From the NCBI GenBank assembly GCA_943788935.1, contig CALSSE010000009.1:186001-250000 (forward strand): a stretch of 64,000 nt of DNA, written 5' to 3'. Each line of letters starts with the position of its first letter. Positions within the stretch are counted from its first letter, which is position 1. The position numbers and the translations under genes are program-made. Positions 56,081-64,000 of this stretch are shown here, one piece after another. The notes beneath the pieces are model-generated. The model did not search any database, had not been told where the DNA came from, and saw only the letters and a program-made list of their open reading frames with translations. The stretch is from an uncultured bacterium. GTDB taxonomy: Bacteria; Myxococcota_A; Bradymonadia; UBA7976; VGTA01.

Positions 56081-57127
56081 TCATGAGCTAAAGTGCTCAG
56101 TGACTGACTCGATCACTCTTTGAAGGTCATCATCAGAGATATCTCGATGCAGCACCGCCCTGATCTGCCCGGCCCCAAAGGGTAAAACTCTCACTTTCGA
56201 TGAGAGCGCCTCACAGACCTCTTGAGGTGAGGCGTTGAGGGGAGTAAATAGGACAATATTACTGTGTACTTGATCGAGATCAATGTCGATATTTGGGCAG
56301 GCGTCTAGCGCTTCAGCGAGGTCTCTCGCTCGCCGATGATCTTCAGCTAGATCTTCAACATGGTTTTCAAGGGCATAGAGACCTGCAGCGGCGATAATGC
56401 CTGCTTGTCTCATCCCACCACCGAGCATTTTCCGATAGCGATGAGCTCGTTGAATCCACTCTTCAGTTCCGCAAAGAACAGAGCCGATCGGCGCGCCTAA
56501 GCCCTTAGAGAGACAAAATGTAAGAGAGTCTACTCGCTCTCCCCAATCACTCGCTGCGCGTCCCGAAGCAACGACCGCGTTCCATAAACGAGCGCCATCG
56601 ATGTGCGTCTTGACGCCAGCGTTACCGGCGGTCACTGAGAGCTCGGCGACCTGTTCGGGGCTGATCCATTTTCCACCACCGCGGTTATGAGTGTTCTCGA
56701 TCATCATTAAGGTTGTAGGCGCGCAGTGTCCCGATGGATCTTCGGAATGGATCGCTGCTTTAAGCTCATAAGGCGAGAAATAACCATGATCGCCCACTTG
56801 TTGGAATTGAACACCGGCGAGAACCGCTCCCCCTCCGCTCTCGTAGAGGAAGCTGTGTGCTCCCCAGCCGACGATCACTTCATCTCCACGACGGCAGTGA
56901 GTGAGCATGGCGATTTGGTTCGCCATTGTTCCCGAAGGAACAAAGAGTCCGGCCTCCATGCCCATGAGGTGAGCGGCTCGCTCTTGAAGCGTGTTAACAG
57001 TAGGGTCCTCTCCGAAGACATCATCTCCTACCTCAGCGGACGCCATCGCCTCTCTCATACCGAGCGAGGGGAGGGTGAGTGTGTCAGAGCGTAGGTCTAC
57101 AGGCGCTAAAGGAGTGGCTTGAGTCAT
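56081..57127 (-). CDS. ltaE: Low-specificity L-threonine aldolase
   Basis: 348 residues, fold type I PLP enzyme splitting L-threonine into glycine and acetaldehyde. Seen: [46 protein letters not shown] (phosphate binding), [20 protein letters not shown], and PLP lysine K208 in [10 protein letters not shown]. Length matches the family. A short duplicated segment (TGAGCTAAAGTGCTCA twice, 56069-56100) overlaps its 3' end, between it and the convergent DASS gene. RBS weak. Confidence 0.93.
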   Translation of the reverse strand: MTQATPLAPVDLRSDTLTLPSLGMREAMASAEVGDDVFGEDPTVNTLQERAAHLMGMEAGLFVPSGTMANQIAMLTHCRRGDEVIVGWGAHSFLYESGGGAVLAGVQFQQVGDHGYFSPYELKAAIHSEDPSGHCAPTTLMMIENTHNRGGGKWISPEQVAELSVTAGNAGVKTHIDGARLWNAVVASGRAASDWGERVDSLTFCLSKGLGAPIGSVLCGTEEWIQRAHRYRKMLGGGMRQAGIIAAAGLYALENHVEDLAEDHRRARDLAEALDACPNIDIDLDQVHSNIVLFTPLNASPQEVCEALSSKVRVLPFGAGQIRAVLHRDISDDDLQRVIESVTEHFSS

Positions 57128-57295
57128 AATCGTGCTCGCTAGAGTAGAAGAGGTGGAGGCTCATCGCGCATACCGCTGAGAGTCAAAATGAGACTTTTAA
57201 GTCAAGTCTCTCTATTAATGCCTAATACATTAAAGGTCAACGCCCTGTGGTGTGTGTAGAGTATCGACTCTAGGTAATAAGATTCAAAGAGTAGT

Positions 57296-57325
57296 TTGTG
57301 CTTAATGCTTTATAAAGTTTATACT
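57296..57325 (+). promoter_or_regulatory. Candidate promoter of the tandem MopE-type lipoprotein genes
   Basis: TTGTGC (57296-57301), 18 bp, TATACT (57320-57325), 40 bp before the ATG at 57366. -10 matches five of six consensus bases. Confidence 0.4.
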
Positions 57326-57365
57326 GTTATTCTGTATCTAACTATGTATTGCGAGCAAATCATTT

Positions 57366-60005
57366 ATGTTACACAACCAAGAGGTTAAGACTACTGAGAC
57401 TACGTTTGCTACCTGTGGATTAGAGAGAGGACGCTTACGCTGTTATAGATACATTCTCTTGGGAGGGTGTCTGTTCTTTCTCTTTTTAGGATGTCAGTCA
57501 TCAGTGGCGCCGAGCGCTTCATTAGATGTTGAATTTGGCACCTGTTTGGGTGAACTCACTAACCAAGAGAGCTGTAGCGCTCAAGTATTTTCCCCTCTCC
57601 CCATAGGTGACATCGGGTGTTGGGCGCTCACGAGATCAGGAATCAGTGAGCTCGCCTCTAGTGATGCCTTCAGAGTAAAGATGAGCTGGGATGGCCAACA
57701 GTTGAGTCTCGCTGATCCATTAGCGCTCTCCGAGTTCCCTTTCTCTACGGGAGACCGGTTCGATATGCGCTTGGTCTTATTTGATTCTTTATCAACCGCT
57801 GAGCTGTGCGAAGAGATTCCTATAGAGCCTTCATGTTCAGAGATCACTGGCTGTGTCGCCAAGATGACTCGTCGTAACACCCCTCTCTCCTTTGGTGAGC
57901 GACTCAGTTTCAAAAATGAATTGGGACAATGCACTGTCGATACACCCAAGATCATCGCAGTTGAGGTCTGTGATGGTGTAGTTGATGATGACTGTGATGG
58001 GATCATTGATGAGGCATGTATGAGACCATTAGACTGCATCTCTGGAGAGACAATAACCTGTGAAACCCAATGTGGAGAGGGTCAGCAGGCCTGCGTCGAT
58101 GGCTTATTCACCGAATGTACGGCTCGGCGTCCTTCCCCTGAGGTTTGCGCTGTTGCTGGTGCCTCTGGAGAGGACGAAGACTGTGACGGGGTGATCGATG
58201 AGGGATGTAGCTCTTGTACCGATGGAGAGACCCGTCCCTGCGCTAACCGGTGTGGAGTCGCTGGAAGCGAGCGGTGCGAGAGAGGTGAATTTCAAGCATG
58301 TGATGCTCCTTCCGTCTCAGTTGAAATATGCGATGGAATAAACGATGAAGACTGTGATGGGAGTATAGACGAGGGGTGTTCTGATTGTATTGAGGGAGAG
58401 ACTCGACCCTGTGATAGCCTATGCGGACTCGGAACCGAGACCTGTCGAGGGGGTGTTTTCAATGATTGTGATGCGCGGATACCGATCGAAGAACAATGTG
58501 AGAACAACCAAGATGATGACTGTGATGGAGCTACTGATGAGAGCTGCCCCTGCGTCCCTACCGCTGAGCGTTGCGATGGCGCGGATAATGACTGCGATAC
58601 GATCGTCGATGAGGGGACTCAAGCGGGCAGCGCCTGTGAAGCGACTTTGAACAATTGTGCGGGTCAAGTACCGGGGAGGAGTCGGTGTGATCCTTCTGGG
58701 AGCGTCTCTTGTGAGCCTGACCTGAGCTTGTTTACGGTCGGAGATGAGGTCTGCGATGGCGTTGATAATGACTGTGATGGCCGTATCGATGAGGTCGTTG
58801 CGGTGGGGGCTCCTTGCTCTGGCGAGGTTGAGGAGAGCTGCGCTTATAGCCGATATTTCTGTGCACCTAGGGAACTTGGCGAGGTGGTAGATCTCACCTG
58901 TAACAGCGCTGGAGCACCCATCGAGATCTGTGATGCGGTAGATAATGATTGTGATGGCGCTATTGACGAAGATTTAGATCGAGTCGATCCATGCGATGCT
59001 GACTGTGGTCGTCAAGGCGTCACCCGCTGCCTTGAGGGAGTGACGAGCTGTGAGCCGATCGATGATCCTCCGCTAGAGCTATGTGATGATAATATTGATA
59101 ATAACTGTAACGGTGAGATCGATGAGGGGTGTCCTGTGTGTGAAGCGGAGGAGACGCTATGTGACGGGGTTGACAATAACTGTAACGGTGAGGTCGATGA
59201 AGGAGAGGTGTGCGGAGAGCTCATCTATCAACACTGCGAAGCGAGGATCGGGTGGTGGCAGAATGAAGGTGACCCAGAACTCATCTCCCCGACAGCGCCA
59301 TGGATGCAGTGGCCTCCTATTATTGCTCAGAGTGGGTGCCCCAATGAAGATGAGCTTGATGAATCGCTTTTTAGTTGTGATGGGGCTAGCGCAGACAGTG
59401 GCTTTCAGATGATTAATATCGATGATGATCCTGTCGGACCGAATCATTGGCTAGGGATCAGCTGGAGCTGTTCTCGTAGTGACAACTTGTCTATGATAGA
59501 GCAGGAGGTGATTGGGTGGGCTCAACAGCGGTGTCACTTAGCCCTCGGATATAAAGATTTCTGGAGTGCGTCACAGCTGTCTAATCTATCTCCACAGGCT
59601 TGCCCTCACAGCTCTCCAAGAGGTATCTCTTTTACCCCGAGGTGTGTGCAAACCACAGGGACAGGCTTCTACTCGGCAGTGGAGATGGAGGGGATAGTGA
59701 ATCAAGACGACATCTTCGGGTTAGCGTTTTACTGTGAGACAGAAGGGGCGCCTATCGCTTTTGATAGCGTGAACCTCGCCCGGACAATTCAGACTCAATT
59801 TCAAGCCTTCTTTGTCTCGCGACAGAGGTCTACTCTAGCCAATGATGGGCTTGGATCTTTAGACCGACTCCCCAATAGTGATGTTGATAATGGGGGGAGA
59901 GATCGAGGGGTCGGGACCAAGGTTGATGGTGGCTTCAATGTGTTTAATTTAGATCGTGACTTAGATGCAGGTCATCAGTTTGGTATCTACACTCGAGTCC
60001 GATGA
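57366..60005 (+). CDS. MopE-type metal-binding-repeat lipoprotein
   Basis: 879 residues. Hydrophobic segment ends in lipobox LFLGC (Cys43); the ~27-residue basic N-region is long. About nine Asp-rich repeats of the type CDGVDNDCDGRIDE run from ~200 to ~620, interleaved with cysteine motifs (CETQCGEGQQAC); each repeat resembles a Ca-binding loop. The C-terminal ~250 residues (from LIYQHCEARIGWWQ) form a Trp/Cys-rich globular domain that recurs in the next gene and that I do not recognise. Its stop overlaps the next ATG by 4 bp (ATGA), so the pair is translationally coupled. Confidence 0.85.
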   Translation: MLHNQEVKTTETTFATCGLERGRLRCYRYILLGGCLFFLFLGCQSSVAPSASLDVEFGTCLGELTNQESCSAQVFSPLPIGDIGCWALTRSGISELASSDAFRVKMSWDGQQLSLADPLALSEFPFSTGDRFDMRLVLFDSLSTAELCEEIPIEPSCSEITGCVAKMTRRNTPLSFGERLSFKNELGQCTVDTPKIIAVEVCDGVVDDDCDGIIDEACMRPLDCISGETITCETQCGEGQQACVDGLFTECTARRPSPEVCAVAGASGEDEDCDGVIDEGCSSCTDGETRPCANRCGVAGSERCERGEFQACDAPSVSVEICDGINDEDCDGSIDEGCSDCIEGETRPCDSLCGLGTETCRGGVFNDCDARIPIEEQCENNQDDDCDGATDESCPCVPTAERCDGADNDCDTIVDEGTQAGSACEATLNNCAGQVPGRSRCDPSGSVSCEPDLSLFTVGDEVCDGVDNDCDGRIDEVVAVGAPCSGEVEESCAYSRYFCAPRELGEVVDLTCNSAGAPIEICDAVDNDCDGAIDEDLDRVDPCDADCGRQGVTRCLEGVTSCEPIDDPPLELCDDNIDNNCNGEIDEGCPVCEAEETLCDGVDNNCNGEVDEGEVCGELIYQHCEARIGWWQNEGDPELISPTAPWMQWPPIIAQSGCPNEDELDESLFSCDGASADSGFQMINIDDDPVGPNHWLGISWSCSRSDNLSMIEQEVIGWAQQRCHLALGYKDFWSASQLSNLSPQACPHSSPRGISFTPRCVQTTGTGFYSAVEMEGIVNQDDIFGLAFYCETEGAPIAFDSVNLARTIQTQFQAFFVSRQRSTLANDGLGSLDRLPNSDVDNGGRDRGVGTKVDGGFNVFNLDRDLDAGHQFGIYTRVR

Positions 60006-61783
60006 ACATGAGATATCTAGCTCGACTGACAGCCATGATCACTCTCTCACTGACTATGGGAGCAGCGTGTTCTCTTTTGAACTCTGAGCAGAATGAGCCG
60101 ACAGAGGGAGAGTGCTCTCTAGCGGAGATGAGGCGAGAGATATGTACCATAGAAGGGGAGATACCCACCGATGAAGACTGTGATGGTCAAATCGACGAGC
60201 GCTGTGGAGAGTGTGTAGATGGAGAGACTCGGCGCTGTGAGAATGAGTGTAGTGTCGGTGGATTGCAGCGTTGTAATGGAGGGGTGTTTACACCATGTGA
60301 CGCGCCACGCGTGGGTGGAGAGATCTGTGAGGGTCAGAGCGATGAAGACTGTGATGGAGTGGTGGATGAGGGGTGTCCTGAATGTGTGGATGGAGTAGCT
60401 GAGCCTTGTGAGTCTCTCTGTGGAGTAGGGAGACGTATGTGTCAGTCTGGAATACTCACGAGCTGTGATGCGCCCCAACCGGCCCTTGAGCGTTGTGATG
60501 GGGAGATCGATGAAGACTGTGATGGAGAGATCGACGAAGAGTGTGATGGAGAGGTTGACGAAGGCTGTGTCGATGGGGAGATGAGAGGCTGTGAGAGCGT
60601 CTGTGGAGCAGGAGTGCGCCTCTGTCAGGGAGGAGTGTTCACGAGCTGTGATGCGCCCCAACCAACCTCTGAGCGTTGTGACGGAGAGATCGATGAAGAC
60701 TGTGATGGAGAGATCGACGAAGACTGCTCAGAATGCGTCGATGGGGAGACAAGGCTCTGCGGAAATCTCTGCGGAATCGGAGTAGAGCGCTGTCAAGAGA
60801 ACGTGTTTCAAGAATGTGACGCGCGTGTACCAGAGATAGAGAGCTGCGATGGCCGTGATAATGATTGCGATGGCATTATCGATGAGGAGTCGTGCCCAGT
60901 CTGTGAACTGGTGGAGTCTCGTTGTGATGGCTTAGATGATGACTGTAATGGGATTATTGATGATGAGAAGGTGTGCGGTACGCTCATCTATCAACATTGT
61001 GAGGTGCGTCTTGGTTGGTGGTATGATCAGGAGAGTGTGATTGAGCGTGAGGTGCCTCTGCCGCCTTGGCCGCAGTGGCCACCTCTGTCTGGTGAAGACG
61101 CTTATTGCCCTGCAGAGGATGAAGTCGATGAGGCGCTCTACAGCTGTGATGTGGCCAAGGGCGGAACTGGCTTTCAGATGGTTACTCTCGATGAAATGTC
61201 TGATTTTCAATCTCATTGGCTAGGGATCGATTGGAGGTGTGAGGCGACCGGTGAGCTATCTCTCATGGAGCAACAGACCGTTGAGTGGGCTCAAGAGCGC
61301 TGTCACATCGCTCTAGGGTTAGATTATTGGAGCGCAAATCGCTTACGCGATGTTGAGCCTCGCAATTGTCGAGAGAGCTCATCATTAGATAACCAAATAT
61401 TCAGAGATACGTGTATTCAGACCCAACCCGCTAATGGCTACTCAGCGATGAAGATAAGAGCACAGAGTAGCATTGGTGAGCATTTCGCTCTCGCTTTCTA
61501 TTGTGATACTGAGGGCGCGCCGCAGGGATTCGAGAGTGAGCGTCTAGCAGAGCGGATACAGGAGGAGTTTCAGGTCTTTTTCGTTCTCAATCAGAGAGGG
61601 AGATTAAACGAAGAGGATGAATTCATCTTTGGAGACTTACCCGCTAGAGATATTGATAATTCGGGAAGAACTAGAGGCGTAGGAACAACCGATGATGGTT
61701 CTTTTAACGTCTTTAGAGTTCAAGAAGAATTGGAGGATGGGAATGAATTTGGTGTTTACTCTCAGGTACGTAGCGAGCTTTGA
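60002..61783 (+). CDS. MopE-type lipoprotein, paralogue of the preceding gene
   Basis: 593 residues, lipobox MGAAC (Cys23). About seven Asp/Cys repeats (CDGEIDEDCDGEIDE and the like), fewer than in the upstream paralogue, with internal duplication (ECDGEVDEGCVDGE region). The C-terminal domain from IYQHCEVRLGWWYDQ matches the paralogue: PPWPQWPPL, GTGFQMVTLDE, SHWLGIDWRCEATGELSLMEQ, WAQERCHIALG and a final DIDNSGRTRGVGTTDDGSFNVF segment. The 4-bp overlap with the preceding stop indicates coupling. Probably displayed on the cell surface, binding Ca or other metals. Confidence 0.85.
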   Translation: MNMRYLARLTAMITLSLTMGAACSLLNSEQNEPTEGECSLAEMRREICTIEGEIPTDEDCDGQIDERCGECVDGETRRCENECSVGGLQRCNGGVFTPCDAPRVGGEICEGQSDEDCDGVVDEGCPECVDGVAEPCESLCGVGRRMCQSGILTSCDAPQPALERCDGEIDEDCDGEIDEECDGEVDEGCVDGEMRGCESVCGAGVRLCQGGVFTSCDAPQPTSERCDGEIDEDCDGEIDEDCSECVDGETRLCGNLCGIGVERCQENVFQECDARVPEIESCDGRDNDCDGIIDEESCPVCELVESRCDGLDDDCNGIIDDEKVCGTLIYQHCEVRLGWWYDQESVIEREVPLPPWPQWPPLSGEDAYCPAEDEVDEALYSCDVAKGGTGFQMVTLDEMSDFQSHWLGIDWRCEATGELSLMEQQTVEWAQERCHIALGLDYWSANRLRDVEPRNCRESSSLDNQIFRDTCIQTQPANGYSAMKIRAQSSIGEHFALAFYCDTEGAPQGFESERLAERIQEEFQVFFVLNQRGRLNEEDEFIFGDLPARDIDNSGRTRGVGTTDDGSFNVFRVQEELEDGNEFGVYSQVRSEL

Positions 61784-61792
61784 TCACCCTCT

Positions 61793-62308
61793 TTAAAGGA
61801 GCAGACGGTTGCATTGGTCAGCGAGTGACTGAACCTTTGAGTTAAAGGAGCGTAAGAGGAGGGTCTCCACTTTTCGACCGAGTTCATGCTTCCAAGCGGT
61901 GAGACTGTTACGCATGCGCTCTGGCGATTCTTCTCCTCTAGCCTCCAGCCAACGGAGGAGGTGCTGTAATCCCTCTAGGGCGAGAGGGTCATCCTCTGTA
62001 GTGAGTGCCAGGCAGATAATACGAATGTCAGAGGTCAAACCAAATCGGAGTCGGAGCTGCTTCACCAAGCGGAGCTGCTCGACGCTGTCATCGCAAGTGA
62101 GGATGCTCTCGATGAGCGCTTGACGGCGAGCGGAGAGACCATCGACGTCGGTCGGTAAATGCTGACGTTGCTCTTCGGTAGGCGCTTGATCTTCAAAAAA
62201 AGCAGAGAGGGCTCGCTCATAAGTGTTGTTCTTGGGAGAGCTCTCCTCCTTCGATGAAGAGACCTCTTGTGAGAGGGGCTCGCTGTGGACTCGATCTGGC
62301 TGTGTCAT
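61793..62308 (-). CDS. Protein of unknown function
   Basis: 171 residues, no signal peptide or membrane span. The first ~40 residues are polar and probably disordered; the rest is helical (QLRLVKQLRLRFGLTSDIRII, LEGLQHLLRWLEARG). A helical-repeat-like pattern, but no family recognised. RBS GGTGGAG precedes ATG. Convergent with the MopE-type gene (9-bp gap), 27 bp downstream of the Gly-rich gene and probably co-transcribed with it. Confidence 0.6.
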   Translation of the reverse strand: MTQPDRVHSEPLSQEVSSSKEESSPKNNTYERALSAFFEDQAPTEEQRQHLPTDVDGLSARRQALIESILTCDDSVEQLRLVKQLRLRFGLTSDIRIICLALTTEDDPLALEGLQHLLRWLEARGEESPERMRNSLTAWKHELGRKVETLLLRSFNSKVQSLADQCNRLLL

Positions 62309-62335
62309 ATCTCCACCCTTTCTTCTACTTTCAGT

Positions 62336-64000
62336 TTAGAGCATCTCGGAGGTGATCCCAGAGAGCCCGGGAGCGCCGATGCCATCTACGCTAGCACCTC
62401 CAAGTCCCCCTACACCGAGTTGGAAGGTGTTTCGGAATGTGTCGGGAGAGCTGCCTAAACCGCGATAAATACCTACGCTGATCCCTCCGCCTCCGCCTCC
62501 ACCATGACCACCTCGGCCACCATTTCCACCATGACCTCCGTTTCCTCCTCCTCCGATCTCGTCGCTCGCAGGTCCACCACCACCGCCGCTCCCACCGCTC
62601 CCGCCTTCACCACCTCGACCACCCGCTCCCCCATCTCCACCAGCGTTAGTGATCAAGAGGTTTTGATCGAGGAAGGGTGAGGCGTTTATGAGGAGGACCG
62701 CGATGCTCGCTCCTCCTCCTCCTCCTCCACTCCCGGGATAGCCACCACATCCAGCACTCCCACCACCGCCGCCACCGCCGCCACACCCCATGTCACAGTT
62801 ATAACTAAAGACGGTGAAGCGCTCTTCTTGACCGCCGCCGCCGCCACCGCCACCACCGCCACCACCGTGAGCGCCTAGTTGACCATCTTCTCCATCGAGG
62901 GCTATCCACTCAGCGCTGAAGATCGCCCCGACGCCTCCTCCGCCTTGTCCATCAGCGCCGCTTATACCATTCGCTCCATTCGACCCTCCTTGACCCACAC
63001 CGGTCGCGTCACATCTCGTGTTGCGATTACCCCCCACGCCGCCTTGTCCTCCACCCCCGGGAGAAGGTAAGCCAGACGCGCCGCTCACCCCGTTATCATC
63101 ATCTCTTCCCCCATTACCTCCCACACCACCTTGAACAGAGACCCCTCCACCACCACAGAAACTTTGCCCAGGTACACCTCCCGCTCTTACCGAGCAATCT
63201 TGGAAGTAGTTAGAGGAGTCTTGAGCATCTAAGCCTGCGCTCCCTACGACTCCATTGCTCCCCAAGCTCCCATCGATTCCTGAATGGCCATTCGCTCCTC
63301 TCCCTGCTTCGATAATATTATTCCTAAGAGTGATCAGCGCACTGTCTTTGAGGACAACACCATAGCTGCCCTCTCCGCTGAATACAGCATCATTGGTGGT
63401 GATCGAGAGACGCTGAACTTCAGTCTCACTGATAATACCTTCAGCGATGATCCCTTTACGAGTACCGACGACTCTACTCTGTAACGCTCTCGTCCGTTGC
63501 CAACCTTGAGTAGGGTCATAACCCCCATAAAGGCTAACCCCTTGAGCGAGCTCAACTGTCTCTAAATAAACGCCAACACCAATATAAACATCTTTACCGC
63601 TCTCGACGGCCAAGGCGATCCCCCTCTCGATCGTCCTGACAGGATCAAACATGCCGCCGAGAGAGTTATCATTACCGCTCTCCGCGTCCACGAAGATCGC
63701 TCGATTAACATCGCCATCAATCCCATCACAGTTACTATCAACGCTATCGATATCTGGTCGATCTTCAGCGGTTTGGAAGCGACAAGCGAGTTCACAACCG
63801 TCAACAGGGTTTTGGTTGAGGTCTACCCAACCCTCTAAACAGCGATCAATGAGGCAGACACCGAGACTACAGGCCGGAGTCGCATTAGGGAAGAGACAGA
63901 CGCTCCCACAGAAACCACAGTGATTGACATCAACGCTAAAGTCGATGTGCTCATCAACCTCTCCATCACAGTCATTATCGAGAGAATCACAGCTAATCTC
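62336..64000 (-). CDS. Gly-rich secreted protein with MopE repeat and DUF1565-like segment (5' end missing)
   Basis: At least 554 residues; the frame is open to the window edge, so the N-terminus lies outside. From its visible start: a metal-binding repeat (CDSLDNDCDGEVDE), a Cys-rich part (HCGFCGSVC), a second Asp loop (DSVDSNCDGIDGD), then FVDAESGNDNSLGGMFDP and VYLETVELAQGVSLYGGYD, the usual opening of DUF1565/pectate-lyase-like parallel beta helices. The last ~280 residues are Gly-rich (GGxGGxGGxG) with scattered Cys and Asp/Asn, probably an extended beta roll. An in-frame GTG at 63691 is not the true start. Confidence 0.85.
   Translation of the reverse strand, partial: EISCDSLDNDCDGEVDEHIDFSVDVNHCGFCGSVCLFPNATPACSLGVCLIDRCLEGWVDLNQNPVDGCELACRFQTAEDRPDIDSVDSNCDGIDGDVNRAIFVDAESGNDNSLGGMFDPVRTIERGIALAVESGKDVYIGVGVYLETVELAQGVSLYGGYDPTQGWQRTRALQSRVVGTRKGIIAEGIISETEVQRLSITTNDAVFSGEGSYGVVLKDSALITLRNNIIEAGRGANGHSGIDGSLGSNGVVGSAGLDAQDSSNYFQDCSVRAGGVPGQSFCGGGGVSVQGGVGGNGGRDDDNGVSGASGLPSPGGGGQGGVGGNRNTRCDATGVGQGGSNGANGISGADGQGGGGVGAIFSAEWIALDGEDGQLGAHGGGGGGGGGGGGQEERFTVFSYNCDMGCGGGGGGGGSAGCGGYPGSGGGGGGASIAVLLINASPFLDQNLLITNAGGDGGAGGRGGEGGSGGSGGGGGPASDEIGGGGNGGHGGNGGRGGHGGGGGGGISVGIYRGLGSSPDTFRNTFQLGVGGLGGASVDGIGAPGLSGITSEML

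Noticed and set aside
62336..63691. Gly-rich gene starting at GTG 63691
   Set aside because: The same frame continues open to the window edge and encodes a clear metal-binding repeat, so the start lies outside the window.
1..64000. tRNA, rRNA, prophage or insertion sequences
   Set aside because: No T-loop-like GTTCGA context with a cloverleaf, no rRNA blocks, no transposase or phage genes were seen by eye.

Overview
The window looks like a chromosomal segment (about half G+C by eye) of a free-living, didermic bacterium of the old Deltaproteobacteria, most like Myxococcota or Bradymonadota. The signs are several lipoproteins with MopE-type Asp-rich metal-binding repeats, cysteine-rich lipoproteins, a Gly-rich secreted protein, C-terminal Cys-plus-membrane-anchor tails like MYXO-CTERM, a Hanks-type Ser/Thr kinase and a pseudokinase, a PilR-like sigma-54 activator next to pilins, and an EF-G of the mitochondrial/spirochaete (spdEFG1) type. 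I see no phage, insertion sequence, CRISPR array, rRNA or tRNA gene. The assignment is inference from gene content.

Layout. 1-2.8 kb: a MazG-like pyrophosphohydrolase divergent from a large cytidine-deaminase fusion, then a solitary rplC. 3-8.2 kb: nagZ, an outer-membrane protein, and a three-gene FAD oxidoreductase / glycosyltransferase / NodB-deacetylase operon. 8.6-16.1 kb: a DUF177 protein, a MopE-type lipoprotein, RNase E/G with a very long repetitive Lys-rich tail, and a VWA surface protein. 16.2-30.6 kb: Ser/Thr kinase, solitary fusA, lipoproteins, a pseudokinase-GYF-AgmX protein, and the PilR-like regulator. 30.7-32.5 kb: a control region with three TGACA-N5-TGTCA palindromes and a sigma-54 promoter, followed by two pilins. 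32.5-35.7 kb: a FadR-type TetR gene with a textbook FadR box, then etfB-etfA and a thioredoxin-like gene (fatty-acid beta-oxidation electron transfer). 36-45.5 kb: an M17 aminopeptidase and a giant rpoC. 45.7-52.9 kb: rpmB, a membrane protein, engB, hemJ, a DUF2330 protein, an M23 peptidase and infA. 53-64 kb: a nicotinate phosphoribosyltransferase, a DASS transporter, a threonine aldolase, two tandem MopE-type lipoproteins, and a partial Gly-rich secreted protein running off the right edge.

Most striking is RpoC, 2606 residues long. All catalytic and zinc-binding motifs are present, but about 1150 extra residues separate the N-terminal zinc finger from the conserved NKPEWMIL block. The insert holds a barrel-sandwich-like segment, a PAS-like segment and reiterated copies of native beta-prime motifs. 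Also notable are a possible CARF-like/cytidine deaminase fusion beside a MazG enzyme, and the solitary placement of rplC, fusA, rpoC, rpmB and infA, which usually sit in conserved operons. Several genes carry in-frame tandem repeats (RNase E/G, the M23 peptidase, the DASS transporter, the kinase), suggesting slippage-driven expansion of linkers.
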